In this document: one piece after another, positions 16,078-24,171 of the stretch | How the letters are laid out: every line of letters begins with the position of its first letter | Position numbering within the stretch: the first letter of the stretch is position 1 | Source of the DNA: RYN-124 sp033851845 | Lineage (GTDB): Bacteria; Actinomycetota; Actinomycetes; Mycobacteriales; SCTD01 | DNA: 64,000 nucleotides | Reading direction: 5' to 3' | Assembly (NCBI GenBank): GCA_033851845.1 | Contig: JAWWOH010000080.1 | Location: 10,508 to 74,507, forward strand | Position numbers and translations under genes: made by a program | The notes under the pieces: model-generated | Told to the model about the DNA's origin: nothing | Database searches by the model: none | Seen by the model: only the letters and a program-made list of their open reading frames with translations

Positions 16078-16833
16078 GTGACGACGGCAGAGGACCTCCT
16101 CGCCGAGCTCGGCTCGCTCGCGCAAGCAGTGGGTCCGTCCGTTGCACCTCCCGAGACCGATCGGCTGCTCGCCGCCCTCGCCGACACGGCCCGTCGGCTG
16201 TTCGGCGCGGCCGCGTGCTCGCTCGCACTGCTGACCGACGACGAGAGCGAGCTGGTCTACACGACAGCCGTGGGCGCCGGCGCGCAGGACGTCACCGGCA
16301 TGCGCATCCCGGCCTCCCAAGGCGTCGCCGGATGGGTCGTGCAGTCGGGTCAGCCCGTGTCGATCGACTCACCGGCTGACGATCCGCGGTTCGCTCGCGA
16401 CGTCGCGGAGTCGACCGGTTACGTGCCGCGCGAGATCCTGGCGGTGCCAGTCGCCTCGCAGGCCGCAACCCTCGGCGTACTCACTCTGCTCGATCGCGAC
16501 ACGGCCCGTCCCGGGGCCATGCAGGACATGGCGCTGCTGCAGGTGTTCGCTGACCAGGCCGCGATCGCGCTCGAAGCCGCCCGTGCGTTCACGCGCATGG
16601 GGTCCGTCCTGCTGACCGCGCTGTCGATGGCCGCCGCGGACGGCTCGGCGCTCACCGACGCGGCGGCATCAGCTGCCGACGCTGTCGGTCCGCGCGACCG
16701 TGACCTCGCCGACCTCGCCGAGGTCTTCGCCCTGCTGAGCCGGCACAGCAGCGACGACCGCCGGCTCGCCGTCCGGCTGGTCCGCGAGGTCGCGATGCAC
16801 ACCGAGCGGGGGGCCGCACGTCCGGGGCGCTGA
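16078..16833 (+). CDS. GAF domain-containing protein
   Basis: A 251-residue cytoplasmic protein with one GAF sensor domain (about 25-165: SLALLTDDESELVYTTAVG, SQGVAGWVVQSGQPVSID, REILAVPVASQAATLGVL). The ~80-residue C-terminal tail is helical and carries no kinase, cyclase or HTH motif, so the output partner must be another protein. The GTG start at 16078 is the only one near the domain. The next gene, a subtilase, begins within 45 bp. Confidence 0.82.
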   Translation: MTTAEDLLAELGSLAQAVGPSVAPPETDRLLAALADTARRLFGAAACSLALLTDDESELVYTTAVGAGAQDVTGMRIPASQGVAGWVVQSGQPVSIDSPADDPRFARDVAESTGYVPREILAVPVASQAATLGVLTLLDRDTARPGAMQDMALLQVFADQAAIALEAARAFTRMGSVLLTALSMAAADGSALTDAAASAADAVGPRDRDLADLAEVFALLSRHSSDDRRLAVRLVREVAMHTERGAARPGR

Positions 16834-16877
16834 GGCCCGCGTGGTCGGAGGCGTTCCTGCCCGACCGCCTGGCTGAC

Positions 16878-17690
16878 GTGCCGCTGCCCGCGCTGGCGAT
16901 CGACCGGGAGTGGGCGTTCGATGGAGCCACCGGCGAAGGGATCGACGTCGCGGTCGTCGACAGCGGGATCGACGAGACGCATCCCGCTGTCGGGGCGGTG
17001 ACGAGCGGGGTTGCCCTCCGGTGGGATGCGCTGCGCGAGGAGGTCGTCGCAGAGGAAGGACCGCACGCGGACCTGTTCGGGCACGGGACGGCCTGCGCCG
17101 GGATCATCCGGCGGGTCGCACCACAGTGCCGACTGCACAGCGTCCGCGTCCTCGGCGAACGGCTCTCGGGCAAGGGACCGGTCTTCGCGGCCGGGCTGGC
17201 GCACGCCATCACGACGGCTCGTGTCGTCAACCTCAGCCTGTCGACCAGCCGGCCGGAGTACCGCACCCTGTTCTACGAGATCGCCGACGAAGCTGCGTTT
17301 CGCGGCGTCGTGCTGGTGTGCGCCGTCAACAACGCGCCGGCACCGAGCTACCCGTCTCAGTACTCCTCGGTCCTCTCGGTCGCCGCCAACGACGGGGCCG
17401 ACCCTTTCGACCTCGACTGCAACCCGGCACCGCCTGTCGAGTTCGGTGCACCGGGCATCGGGGTCACGGTGCCGTGGCTGGGCGGCGGCGTCATCGTGGC
17501 GACCGGCAACTCCTACGCCGCCCCGCATGTCACGGGGCTGGTCGCGCGGCTGCTGTCCAAGCACCCCGAGCTGACGCCGTACGAGGTGAAGACTGTTCTG
17601 CGGCACGTCTCGCGGAACGCGAGGCGCACGCAGCAGCACGACGGGCGGCCCCAGTGGGACCGCCCGCCGCCTGCTCCCCCCGGCCTTTAG
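16878..17690 (+). CDS. S8 family (subtilisin-like) serine peptidase without signal peptide
   Basis: A 270-residue compact subtilase. The catalytic triad is complete: Asp28 in VAVVDSGIDETHP, His69 in GHGTACAGI and Ser212 in ATGNSYAAPHVTGL; the oxyanion Asn is likely in CAVNNAPAP. There is no signal peptide, propeptide or membrane segment, so it may act in the cytoplasm or need an unusual route. GTG 16878 leaves about 10 residues before the core; a non-standard CTG overlapping the GAF stop would add 16 residues that fit the family. Its partner GAF gene suggests regulated proteolysis. Confidence 0.85.
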   Translation: MPLPALAIDREWAFDGATGEGIDVAVVDSGIDETHPAVGAVTSGVALRWDALREEVVAEEGPHADLFGHGTACAGIIRRVAPQCRLHSVRVLGERLSGKGPVFAAGLAHAITTARVVNLSLSTSRPEYRTLFYEIADEAAFRGVVLVCAVNNAPAPSYPSQYSSVLSVAANDGADPFDLDCNPAPPVEFGAPGIGVTVPWLGGGVIVATGNSYAAPHVTGLVARLLSKHPELTPYEVKTVLRHVSRNARRTQQHDGRPQWDRPPPAPPGL

Positions 17691-18280
17691 CCGACGTGGC
17701 CGCCCACGTTGTGACCGGCAGCGCTGGCGGAGGCGTCAACGCCGTCGTCGGAGACACCGGCGCCCACAGAGACATCCAGGTCGTTGACGGTCTGGCGCAC
17801 GGTGCTCAGCGTGCTGTGCACCGTGGTGGCTGCGGTGTCGACGGTGCTCCTGGCGATCGTGCCGGCGGTGTCGACCGTGTTGCTCACGTCCGTCTTCGCC
17901 GCGGTGACGAGCTCGTCGGCGGTGTCGATCGCGTAGTGCTCGGTGTCCTGCACGGTGCGGTCGGCCTGGCGGACCGTGTTGCCGGCCAGCCTCGTCGTGT
18001 CGTTGGCCGTCCGCACGGCAGTGGTGAGCGCCGTGTCGCGGGCTGCGCGCGTCGTTGCCACGCCCCAGTCGGTCGTGCGGTCGACGGTGCCCATCGGGTC
18101 GTCGAGGTTGACCGACACGGATGGAACGCGCGCCGTAGCGGTGTCAGCCGAGGATGAGTGCGCCACGAGCGAGGCGCCCGCTCCCCCGACGACGACAGCC
18201 GCGACGCCGAGCCCGGCCGCAACCTCCTTCAGGCCGTGCCCCTCTACGTCGTCGAACTCGATGTTGTCGTTGTCGCTCAT
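17687..18280 (-). CDS. Membrane-anchored Thr/Ala-rich amphipathic repeat protein
   Basis: A 197-residue protein I do not recognise. An acidic N-terminus (MSDNDNIEFDDVEGHGLKEV) precedes one hydrophobic segment (about residues 20-42). A long, low-complexity helical stretch rich in Thr, Ala, Asp and Val follows, with repeating TVDTA/TVxxT units, and a Gly/Ser-rich end. The pattern resembles phasin- or LEA-like amphipathic helices. The start is firm: AAGGAG six bases before the ATG. The gene is convergent with the subtilase (4-bp overlap). Confidence 0.7.
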   Translation of the reverse strand: MSDNDNIEFDDVEGHGLKEVAAGLGVAAVVVGGAGASLVAHSSSADTATARVPSVSVNLDDPMGTVDRTTDWGVATTRAARDTALTTAVRTANDTTRLAGNTVRQADRTVQDTEHYAIDTADELVTAAKTDVSNTVDTAGTIARSTVDTAATTVHSTLSTVRQTVNDLDVSVGAGVSDDGVDASASAAGHNVGGHVG

Positions 18281-18303
18281 GTCCTGCTCCTTACGAGTTG
18301 GTA

Positions 18304-18392
18304 TGTCCGATGCAGCGAGACTGCGCGAAAGCACGTGCACGTGCTGTCGCCTCCTGGACAGACGGACTGTCGACTGTGCGACACATCGGACA
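18304..18392. promoter_or_regulatory. Divergent promoter region with nested palindromes
   Basis: The 215-bp gap between the divergent starts at 18280 and 18496 holds a perfect 16-bp palindrome AGCACGTGCACGTGCT at 18330-18345. Flanking it is a 9-bp inverted repeat, TGTCCGATG (18304-18312) and CATCGGACA (18384-18392), 71 nt apart. This suggests paired operator sites acting on both genes. No clear -35/-10 pair can be read. Confidence 0.5.
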
Positions 18393-18495
18393 ATCTGGAC
18401 CAGCGCCCTCGGCGGCGCGGTCGGGTCAGCGCCCCACCATTTCGACGTGCCTGTCGTCCGCTTTGTCCGGTTCCGTGCCGCGATAGCGTCGCGCA

Positions 18496-19509
18496 ATGCG
18501 CATTCACGAGCTGCAGACCCCGGCGTTGCTCGTCGACCGCGCCGCCCTGCAGCACAACCTGCAGACGATGGCCGCCGCGCTACCGGGGCCCCGCTTGCGC
18601 CCGCACGTCAAGGCGCACAAGACGACGTCCCTGGCCAGGCTCCAGCACGCGGTCGGTCACCACGGCTTCACGTGCGCGACGATCCGCGAGGTGGAGGGTC
18701 TCGCGGCCGCCGGGCTGGGCGAGGACCTGCTGCTCGCCAACGAGGTGCTCGACACCAGCCGTCTCGGTCATGTCATCGAGTCCGGCGCGCGCGTCACGCT
18801 CGCCGTCGACAGCGACATCACCGTCGATGCGGCAGTGACGGGCGGAGTCCGCGAGGTCGTCATCGACGTCAACGTGGGCCTGCCCCGCTGCGGGGTCGAG
18901 CCCGACGACGCCGGCCGGCTCGCCGACTACGCCCGCAGCAGGGGCCTCGAGGTCCGCGGCGTGATGGGTTACGAGGGCCACGTGATGATCGTCGAGGACC
19001 CGACCGACAGGCTGCGGCAGACCGAGGAGTGCATGAGCCGGCTGCTCAAGGCATCCGCCGATGTCGGCGGCGAGCTGGTCTCCGCAGGTGGCACCGGGAA
19101 CTACGAGCTGAACACGTGGGCGAACGAGATCCAGGCCGGCTCGTACCTGCTGATGGACACGGCGTACGGCGCCCAGGGGTTGCCCTTCCAGCAGGCGCTC
19201 ACCGTGCTTGCCCAGGTCATCTCCGTCAACAAGGCCGGCTGGGCGGTCGCGAACCTCGGGCTGAAGTCACTCGGCATGGACCACGGCAACCCGCACATCC
19301 CCGGTGCGTCCGTGTGGTTCTGCTCCGACGAGCACACGACGTTCTCCGCCGACGCGGGCAACGCGTTTGCGGTCGGCGACCTGGTGCGTGCACACCCTGC
19401 GCACGTCGATCCCACCGTCGCCCTGCACGAGTGGATCCACGTGGTCGAGGGCGACTCCCCCGATGCCGAGGTCGTCGACAGCTACGAGGTCGACCTGCGC
19501 GGCTGGTGA
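18496..19509 (+). CDS. D-threonine aldolase / D-serine dehydratase-type PLP enzyme (DSD1 family)
   Basis: A 337-residue fold-type III PLP enzyme with an alanine-racemase-like N-terminal barrel and a D-Ser dehydratase-like C-terminal domain. The PLP lysine lies in RPHVKAHKT (residues ~34-42). The C-terminal metal site is marked by His and Cys in ASVWFCSDEHTTF and VRAHPAHVDPTVAL. Members cleave D-threonine to glycine and acetaldehyde or dehydrate D-serine; which one cannot be decided here. The ATG at 18496 is followed at once by the family N-terminus (ELQTPALLVD). Confidence 0.85.
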   Translation: MRIHELQTPALLVDRAALQHNLQTMAAALPGPRLRPHVKAHKTTSLARLQHAVGHHGFTCATIREVEGLAAAGLGEDLLLANEVLDTSRLGHVIESGARVTLAVDSDITVDAAVTGGVREVVIDVNVGLPRCGVEPDDAGRLADYARSRGLEVRGVMGYEGHVMIVEDPTDRLRQTEECMSRLLKASADVGGELVSAGGTGNYELNTWANEIQAGSYLLMDTAYGAQGLPFQQALTVLAQVISVNKAGWAVANLGLKSLGMDHGNPHIPGASVWFCSDEHTTFSADAGNAFAVGDLVRAHPAHVDPTVALHEWIHVVEGDSPDAEVVDSYEVDLRGW

Positions 19510-19522
19510 GGCGTACTCGGCC

Positions 19523-21040
19523 TCATTGCGGGCTCTTGTTCTCCAGGTCGTGCACGGTTGGGCCCTGGATCACCTTGCCGTCCAGGGTGTACCGCGAACC
19601 ATGGCAAGGGCAGTCCCAGCTCCGCTCGGCGGTGTTGAACGAGACCAGGCAACCGATGTGCCGGCACACCGGCGACACGGCGGTGAGGCTGCCGTCCTCG
19701 TGCCGGTACGCCGCGACCTTGTCCCCGTCGAGCTTGACGATGCCGCCTTCACCGGGGGCCAGCGTGTCAGCGTCGGGCGGGTTGAGCGTCTTCAGCCGGT
19801 CGCCGATGAGGTGTCCGCCGACCGCGTCGACGTTCTCCTTGATGGTGTCCTTCGACGTGAAGGGTGCGCCCATCCGCGACGCCCGGAACGCCGTTGCCCA
19901 GTCGTTGTCCTTGTCCTCGATGCGGTCCGCGATGATGCCGCCCGCTGCGGTCCCGTTCGTCATCCCCCACTTGCCGAAGCCGGTCCCGACGAAGACGCGC
20001 GAGCCCGGGAGCTGACGCCCGATGTAGGGGACGCCGTCGCCGGACACGTAGTCCTGCGCGGACCAGCGGTGAACCATGTCCTCGACCTGCCAGTGCGTGT
20101 TGGCCCAGTCCTCGAGGGCGGCGTACCGCTGACGCGTATCCGGGTCCTGGCCGACCTTGTGTCCTTCGCCGCCGAGGATCACGAGAGTGTCGCCTTCCGC
20201 CGAGCGCACCGAGCGCGTCGGCGAGTCGGCGCTGAGGTACATGCCTTGCGGCGGCGCGCCCGCCAGCCGTGCTGTCAACGCATACGAGCGGGTCGGGTGC
20301 GTCTTGGCGAAGAACAGGCCACGGTCGAGGATCGGCAGGTGGGTCGCGAGCACGACGTGCTCCGCGCTGACGCGCTCGTCACCGAGGTGCACCTCACAGG
20401 GCGATCCGTCGTTGACGCCGGTGACACGGGTGTTCTCGAAGACCTCCCCGCCGAGGCTGGTGAACGCCGCCGCCAGCCCGAGGCAGTAACGTCGTGGGTG
20501 AAACTGAGCCTGGTCGACCATCCGGATCGCAGCCGCTACGTCGTACGGCAGCTCGGTCTCGTTGGTGAAGCTCACCGGCAGACCGAGCGCCGCAGCGGCC
20601 TCGACCTCGGCTTCGATCTCCTTCACGCGGGCGGCGTCGGTCGTGTAGGTGTACGCCGGCCGACGGCTGAAGTCGCACTCGATGCCGTAGCGGTCGATCC
20701 ATGTCGCAACCTGCTCGATCGCGCCCTGGTTGGCATCGGCGTACGACTGCGCCAGCTCCTTGCCGCGGTGCCGGACCAGGCCGTCGTAGATCAGACCGTG
20801 CAGGCTGGTCACCTTCGCCGTCGTGTACGCCGTCACGCCGCTGCAGACCTGGCCGGCCTCGAGCAGCGCCACACGGGAGCCGCGTTCAGCGAGCGTCAGC
20901 GCGGTCGACAGACCGGTGATGCCCGCGCCGACGACGATGACGTCGTACGAGCCGGTGGGCTTTCCGGCGGCAGCTGCGGTCACCGCATCCCGCGTCGTCT
21001 CCACCCAGACCGAAGGATTGCGTTCGTCGAGAGTCCCCAT
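19523..21040 (-). CDS. FAD-dependent oxidoreductase with C-terminal Rieske [2Fe-2S] domain
   Basis: A 505-residue fusion. A DAO-type FAD domain begins with YDVIVVGAGITGLSTALTLAERG and continues with GKWGMTNGTAAGGIIAD. The C-terminal ~90 residues form a Rieske domain with both cluster motifs, CRHIGC and CPCHGS. This gene type is annotated as Rieske 2Fe-2S FAD-dependent oxidoreductase; its substrate is unknown. The ATG at 21040 is chosen; an in-frame GTG three codons upstream (21049) is possible. There is no signal peptide, so it is probably cytoplasmic. Confidence 0.9.
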   Translation of the reverse strand: MGTLDERNPSVWVETTRDAVTAAAAGKPTGSYDVIVVGAGITGLSTALTLAERGSRVALLEAGQVCSGVTAYTTAKVTSLHGLIYDGLVRHRGKELAQSYADANQGAIEQVATWIDRYGIECDFSRRPAYTYTTDAARVKEIEAEVEAAAALGLPVSFTNETELPYDVAAAIRMVDQAQFHPRRYCLGLAAAFTSLGGEVFENTRVTGVNDGSPCEVHLGDERVSAEHVVLATHLPILDRGLFFAKTHPTRSYALTARLAGAPPQGMYLSADSPTRSVRSAEGDTLVILGGEGHKVGQDPDTRQRYAALEDWANTHWQVEDMVHRWSAQDYVSGDGVPYIGRQLPGSRVFVGTGFGKWGMTNGTAAGGIIADRIEDKDNDWATAFRASRMGAPFTSKDTIKENVDAVGGHLIGDRLKTLNPPDADTLAPGEGGIVKLDGDKVAAYRHEDGSLTAVSPVCRHIGCLVSFNTAERSWDCPCHGSRYTLDGKVIQGPTVHDLENKSPQ

Positions 21041-21079
21041 GATCGGCACGTACCCGGGCGAGCAGCAGCGAACCGGCGA

Positions 21080-21838
21080 CTACCAGGCGAGCACGGAGCG
21101 ACCGATGACCCGACCCTCCTCGGTGCCTGAGACCACCAGCTCGCGGGCCGAGTCGTCCGCGGCGACGTCCCACTGGACGCGGAGCCGCCACCAGTCCTGG
21201 CCGCCCTGCCCCGACGCCACTCGGCCCTCCACCGACCGACCGTCGGCCTCGAGCAGCCACGTGGTCGCAGCTCCCGGATGGCTCATCGCCATCGACACCA
21301 GCGGGCGATCGGCATCGGTCGCCTCCCCAGCGTGCTTCTTCTGCAGCCAGTCGCGCATCAGCCGGGCTCGTTCGTCGCGCACCTCATGAGCGGCCGGATC
21401 GACCGCGATGAGGAAGTCGGCATGCACGCTGCGCTCCCAGACCTCGACGGCGATCAGGACCGCCTGCTCGCCCTCGACCAGCCCGAAGACGCGTCCGTCA
21501 CCGAGCACCCGCACGAGCCGGTCCGGTCGCGGGTCAGGCTCGGGCTCGGGGCGGTTGCCGCGCACCTCGACCAGACCCGAGAAGAGCGCGACCGAGCTGG
21601 TGGACACCTTCGCCGAGGAGACGCCCTTCGCCTCTAGGGCGGCGCGACAACGCTCCTGCTGGTCGACGTCGAGCGCACCGACCGCGGCCAGGGCGTCGAC
21701 TGCCCCGGACAGGCGCAGGGCGGCGATCACCGCGAGGGCGGTCGTCGGTGACGACGGGTCGGCGTCCGCGGGCGCGGGGAGCGAGTCAACGAGGGGGAAG
21801 AAGTGCGTCTGCAACCACTGCTCAGCGCTGAGCACCAT
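21080..21838 (-). CDS. Hypothetical protein, 252 residues
   Basis: A soluble protein I do not recognise. It begins MVLSAEQWLQTHFFPLVDSL, has an Ala-rich helical N-terminal third and a beta-rich middle and C-terminus (DRLVRVLGDGRVFGLVEGEQ, later WWRLRVQWDVAADDS). No catalytic signature, signal peptide or membrane segment is visible. It lies between the Rieske oxidoreductase (39 bp downstream) and the 13E12 HNH gene on the same strand; a joint function is not evident. Confidence 0.65.
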   Translation of the reverse strand: MVLSAEQWLQTHFFPLVDSLPAPADADPSSPTTALAVIAALRLSGAVDALAAVGALDVDQQERCRAALEAKGVSSAKVSTSSVALFSGLVEVRGNRPEPEPDPRPDRLVRVLGDGRVFGLVEGEQAVLIAVEVWERSVHADFLIAVDPAAHEVRDERARLMRDWLQKKHAGEATDADRPLVSMAMSHPGAATTWLLEADGRSVEGRVASGQGGQDWWRLRVQWDVAADDSARELVVSGTEEGRVIGRSVLAW

Positions 21839-21860
21839 GGGACGAGGTTAGGACCGGTCG

Positions 21861-23447
21861 TCAGAACGGCGGGTCGTCATCCCACGTGGGCACGCGAACG
21901 AGCTCGGCATCGAGGTGATGCAGCTCATCGGGGTCGGGCAGCTCGGCATGAGGTTCGAGTTCTGGTGGAGGGGTCGTCCAGTGCTCCACTTCGACGACTT
22001 GACCGGCGGGACTCAGCCAGATCGTGCTGCCGTCCCGGCGGAACGGGATCCAACCCCGGTGCTTGAGCACATGTGTTCGCCTGGCCCGGTCGACGAGGTT
22101 CCAGGCAGCAGTCGGGCCGAGGGGATATCGGATCTCATGATCCTTGTCGGATCGTTTGGCAGCGACCCGGCGGCCGGTTGGACCATCGCAGTAGACGTCA
22201 CGGATCTCGACGAACTCGGCCAGCGCGTCACTCGGGACGTAGTGAGGCTGTTCCTCGTAGGTCTTCGGGCTGATCGGTCCGGGATTGTCGACCATGGCGA
22301 GCAGGGCCTCGCGGATCCCGGCCGGCGTGGGCTCCGGCCGGACGACGCGGTCCGCGACGTCGACGACCTGGCCGAACCGCGACACGCAGACCTGCCGGAG
22401 CTCGGCAAGTGTCAGCCACTCGCGGCATTGCGGCGCGCTGATCCATCCGTAGCCATCGAGCCAGCCCGGGTCGTCGCCCAGCCCGAGCGCCGTCGTCACA
22501 GGCACGGTGATGTTGGCCCGGATCGGCCGGCTGCAGCGGCGATCGTCGCTGAACGCCGGGGCGGCCGGCACAGGCCGAGCCTCGGTAGCCACGACCTCCA
22601 CCGGCTCGACGCTCTCCGCGACAGGTGTCGGCCCCTCGACAGAGACAGCCGGGCGCTCCGGGTCGCCGGGGTCGGCAGGTTCAGCGGAATCGTCGGTGAG
22701 GCGTTCGATCGCCAGGTCGTAGCGGAGGGCATCCAAACCGCGTAGGTCGCCGGCGGCCTGCGCGGCCTTGGCGTCGGCGGTGAGTCGCTCGTAGACCTGA
22801 ACGATGCCCATGGCCGGGCCGGACAGCAGCAGATCTGCCTGGCCGTCGGGCTGTCGGAGGACACGGACCCGCCGTGACCTGGCAACTTCGGCTTCCCGCG
22901 CCGCGGCGGCGTCCGCGTCGTACCGAAGCTCGATCTGACGCACCGCGTCGCGGATCCGGCTCGGCGCGAGACGGCAGGCCCGGTCGGCGACCTCTGCTTC
23001 GACCGCGGCGATCGCCGGCCGTTCAAGGCGCCGGCACTCCTCCACCAGAACGCGTGCGCGGAACTGCGGGAGCTCACCCTCCTCGAGGAGGGCAAGGGTG
23101 CGCGGATGCACCGCGACCAGCGCAACCGCGATGTCGATCTCGTTGGCGGCCGCCTGGTCACTGCACCGCTTCGCGACCGCGATCTCGCGGATGAAGGATG
23201 TCCACGGCGTCGGTCCCCGGGTGTCCCATGGTGATCGCGGCACCTGTGCGGCCAGCCGCGCGATCACCCGGCACTCGTGCGCCCACCGCATCCAGCTCTC
23301 TCGCGATGACTCGGCAAGATCGGAGACGTCGGCACGGAAGTCGTCGTGGTCGAAGGGGCCGAACGGATCGGCCGGGTCGAACGGCAGATCCCAGCCCCGC
23401 GGGCGCGCCAATGGCGCGACGGGAACGTCGACCAGTGCCGTGGACAT
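21861..23447 (-). CDS. 13E12/DUF222 family protein with degenerate HNH domain, LexA-box controlled
   Basis: A 528-residue DUF222 protein. The N-terminal helical DUF222 region (ESWMRWAHECRVIARLAAQV to about residue 240) and a C-terminal HNH region are recognisable. The HNH core reads KDHEIRYPLGPTAAWNLVD then THVLKHRGW. The zinc knuckle is damaged: the usual CxxPGC is CDGPTG, and the Cys of the LCxxHHxxK segment is Arg, so structural zinc is probably lost. The ATG at 23447 sits two bases from a perfect SOS box. The family is a dispersed multicopy repeat of actinobacteria; a second member lies at the window end. Confidence 0.85.
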   Translation of the reverse strand: MSTALVDVPVAPLARPRGWDLPFDPADPFGPFDHDDFRADVSDLAESSRESWMRWAHECRVIARLAAQVPRSPWDTRGPTPWTSFIREIAVAKRCSDQAAANEIDIAVALVAVHPRTLALLEEGELPQFRARVLVEECRRLERPAIAAVEAEVADRACRLAPSRIRDAVRQIELRYDADAAAAREAEVARSRRVRVLRQPDGQADLLLSGPAMGIVQVYERLTADAKAAQAAGDLRGLDALRYDLAIERLTDDSAEPADPGDPERPAVSVEGPTPVAESVEPVEVVATEARPVPAAPAFSDDRRCSRPIRANITVPVTTALGLGDDPGWLDGYGWISAPQCREWLTLAELRQVCVSRFGQVVDVADRVVRPEPTPAGIREALLAMVDNPGPISPKTYEEQPHYVPSDALAEFVEIRDVYCDGPTGRRVAAKRSDKDHEIRYPLGPTAAWNLVDRARRTHVLKHRGWIPFRRDGSTIWLSPAGQVVEVEHWTTPPPELEPHAELPDPDELHHLDAELVRVPTWDDDPPF

Positions 23448-23449
23448 GT

Positions 23450-23465
23450 TCGAACACTAGTTCGA
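23450..23465. promoter_or_regulatory. LexA-binding SOS box
   Basis: TCGAACACTAGTTCGA is a perfect match to the actinobacterial LexA operator TCGAAC-N4-GTTCGA. It ends two bases before the ATG of the 13E12 gene on the minus strand, so LexA would sit over the transcription or translation start. The transcript is then likely leaderless or nearly so. SOS control of 13E12 genes is known in mycobacteria. Confidence 0.85.
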
Positions 23466-23566
23466 TCCACGACAGTAGTCAAGACATGTCCGGCCCCCGT
23501 CGCGAGTCTGTGGACGGCGCATCCGGGCTGTGGACTCTCCTACCCTGAGGCCCTGCCTGTCGGGGG

Positions 23567-24004
23567 GTGAAGGTGCGCGAACGGTTGGCTGCGGGCTTCT
23601 GCGTCGGCGCAGCGGTCGCCACCGCGTGGGTCGGCTGGGACCAGCTCGGCATCCGTCCGCTCACTCAGCATGTGCCACAGATGTACGGCGCCGGTGACCT
23701 CGGTCTCGCCTTTCTCGCAGCCGTCGTCATCTGGCTCTGCCTGCATGCAGCGGTGACGGTGCGACGGTCGCGCTCGCTGGCCGCCGTTCACGGTGCGGCG
23801 CTGGCGCTCGCGATGGGCGCCTTCGCATACCTGCACTGGCCGCGAGGCGAAGCGGACTTCGGCTACTTCGCCTACCTCTCCGAAGCGGAGCCCCCGCACT
23901 GGGGCCGCGATGTCACGCTCCTCGTCGGCGCGCTCGTCGCCGGCTTCGCGCTTCCCACCGCCGTTGCAGTGCGTCGGCGACGACGCAGTCCCCCCTCGTG
24001 CTGA
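23567..24004 (+). CDS. Small multi-pass membrane protein
   Basis: A 145-residue hydrophobic protein with about four membrane segments: an N-terminal one (GFCVGAAVATAWVG), then GLAFLAAVVIWLCLHAAV, AAVHGAALALAMGAFAYL and VTLLVGALVAGFALPTAVAV. It has an Arg-rich cytoplasmic tail. No known family is recognised. The GTG start at 23567 follows a G-rich stretch (gtcggggggtgaag is partly the start itself), so the ribosome site is unclear. Its last 7 bases overlap the beginning of the GNAT remnant. Confidence 0.65.
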   Translation: MKVRERLAAGFCVGAAVATAWVGWDQLGIRPLTQHVPQMYGAGDLGLAFLAAVVIWLCLHAAVTVRRSRSLAAVHGAALALAMGAFAYLHWPRGEADFGYFAYLSEAEPPHWGRDVTLLVGALVAGFALPTAVAVRRRRRSPPSC

Positions 24005-24171
24005 TCCGGCCGCTCGACCAACCGGGTGACCTGGGCTGGGTCGTCACGGCGCACGGCGAGCCGTACGCCGAGGAGTTCGGCTGGGACATGAGCTTCGAGG
24101 CACTCGAGGAGGAGAAGCACCGCAGCTTCGGCCACGACCTCGTCGGACAGAACTGGATTCTGGAGCTCTAG
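23998..24171 (+). pseudogene. GNAT acetyltransferase remnant with in-frame internal deletion
   Basis: A 57-codon frame from GTG 23998. Its first ~33 codons (IRPLDQPGDLGWVVTAHGEP, then YAEEFGWDMSFEAL) match the start of the GNAT domain found in MarR-GNAT fusion proteins. The last ~20 codons (EEEKHRSFGHDLVGQNWILE) match the extreme C-terminus of the same domain. The roughly 100-residue acetyl-CoA-binding core between them is missing, with the frame kept. It cannot acetylate. Its stop overlaps the stop of the convergent intact GNAT gene. Confidence 0.7.
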
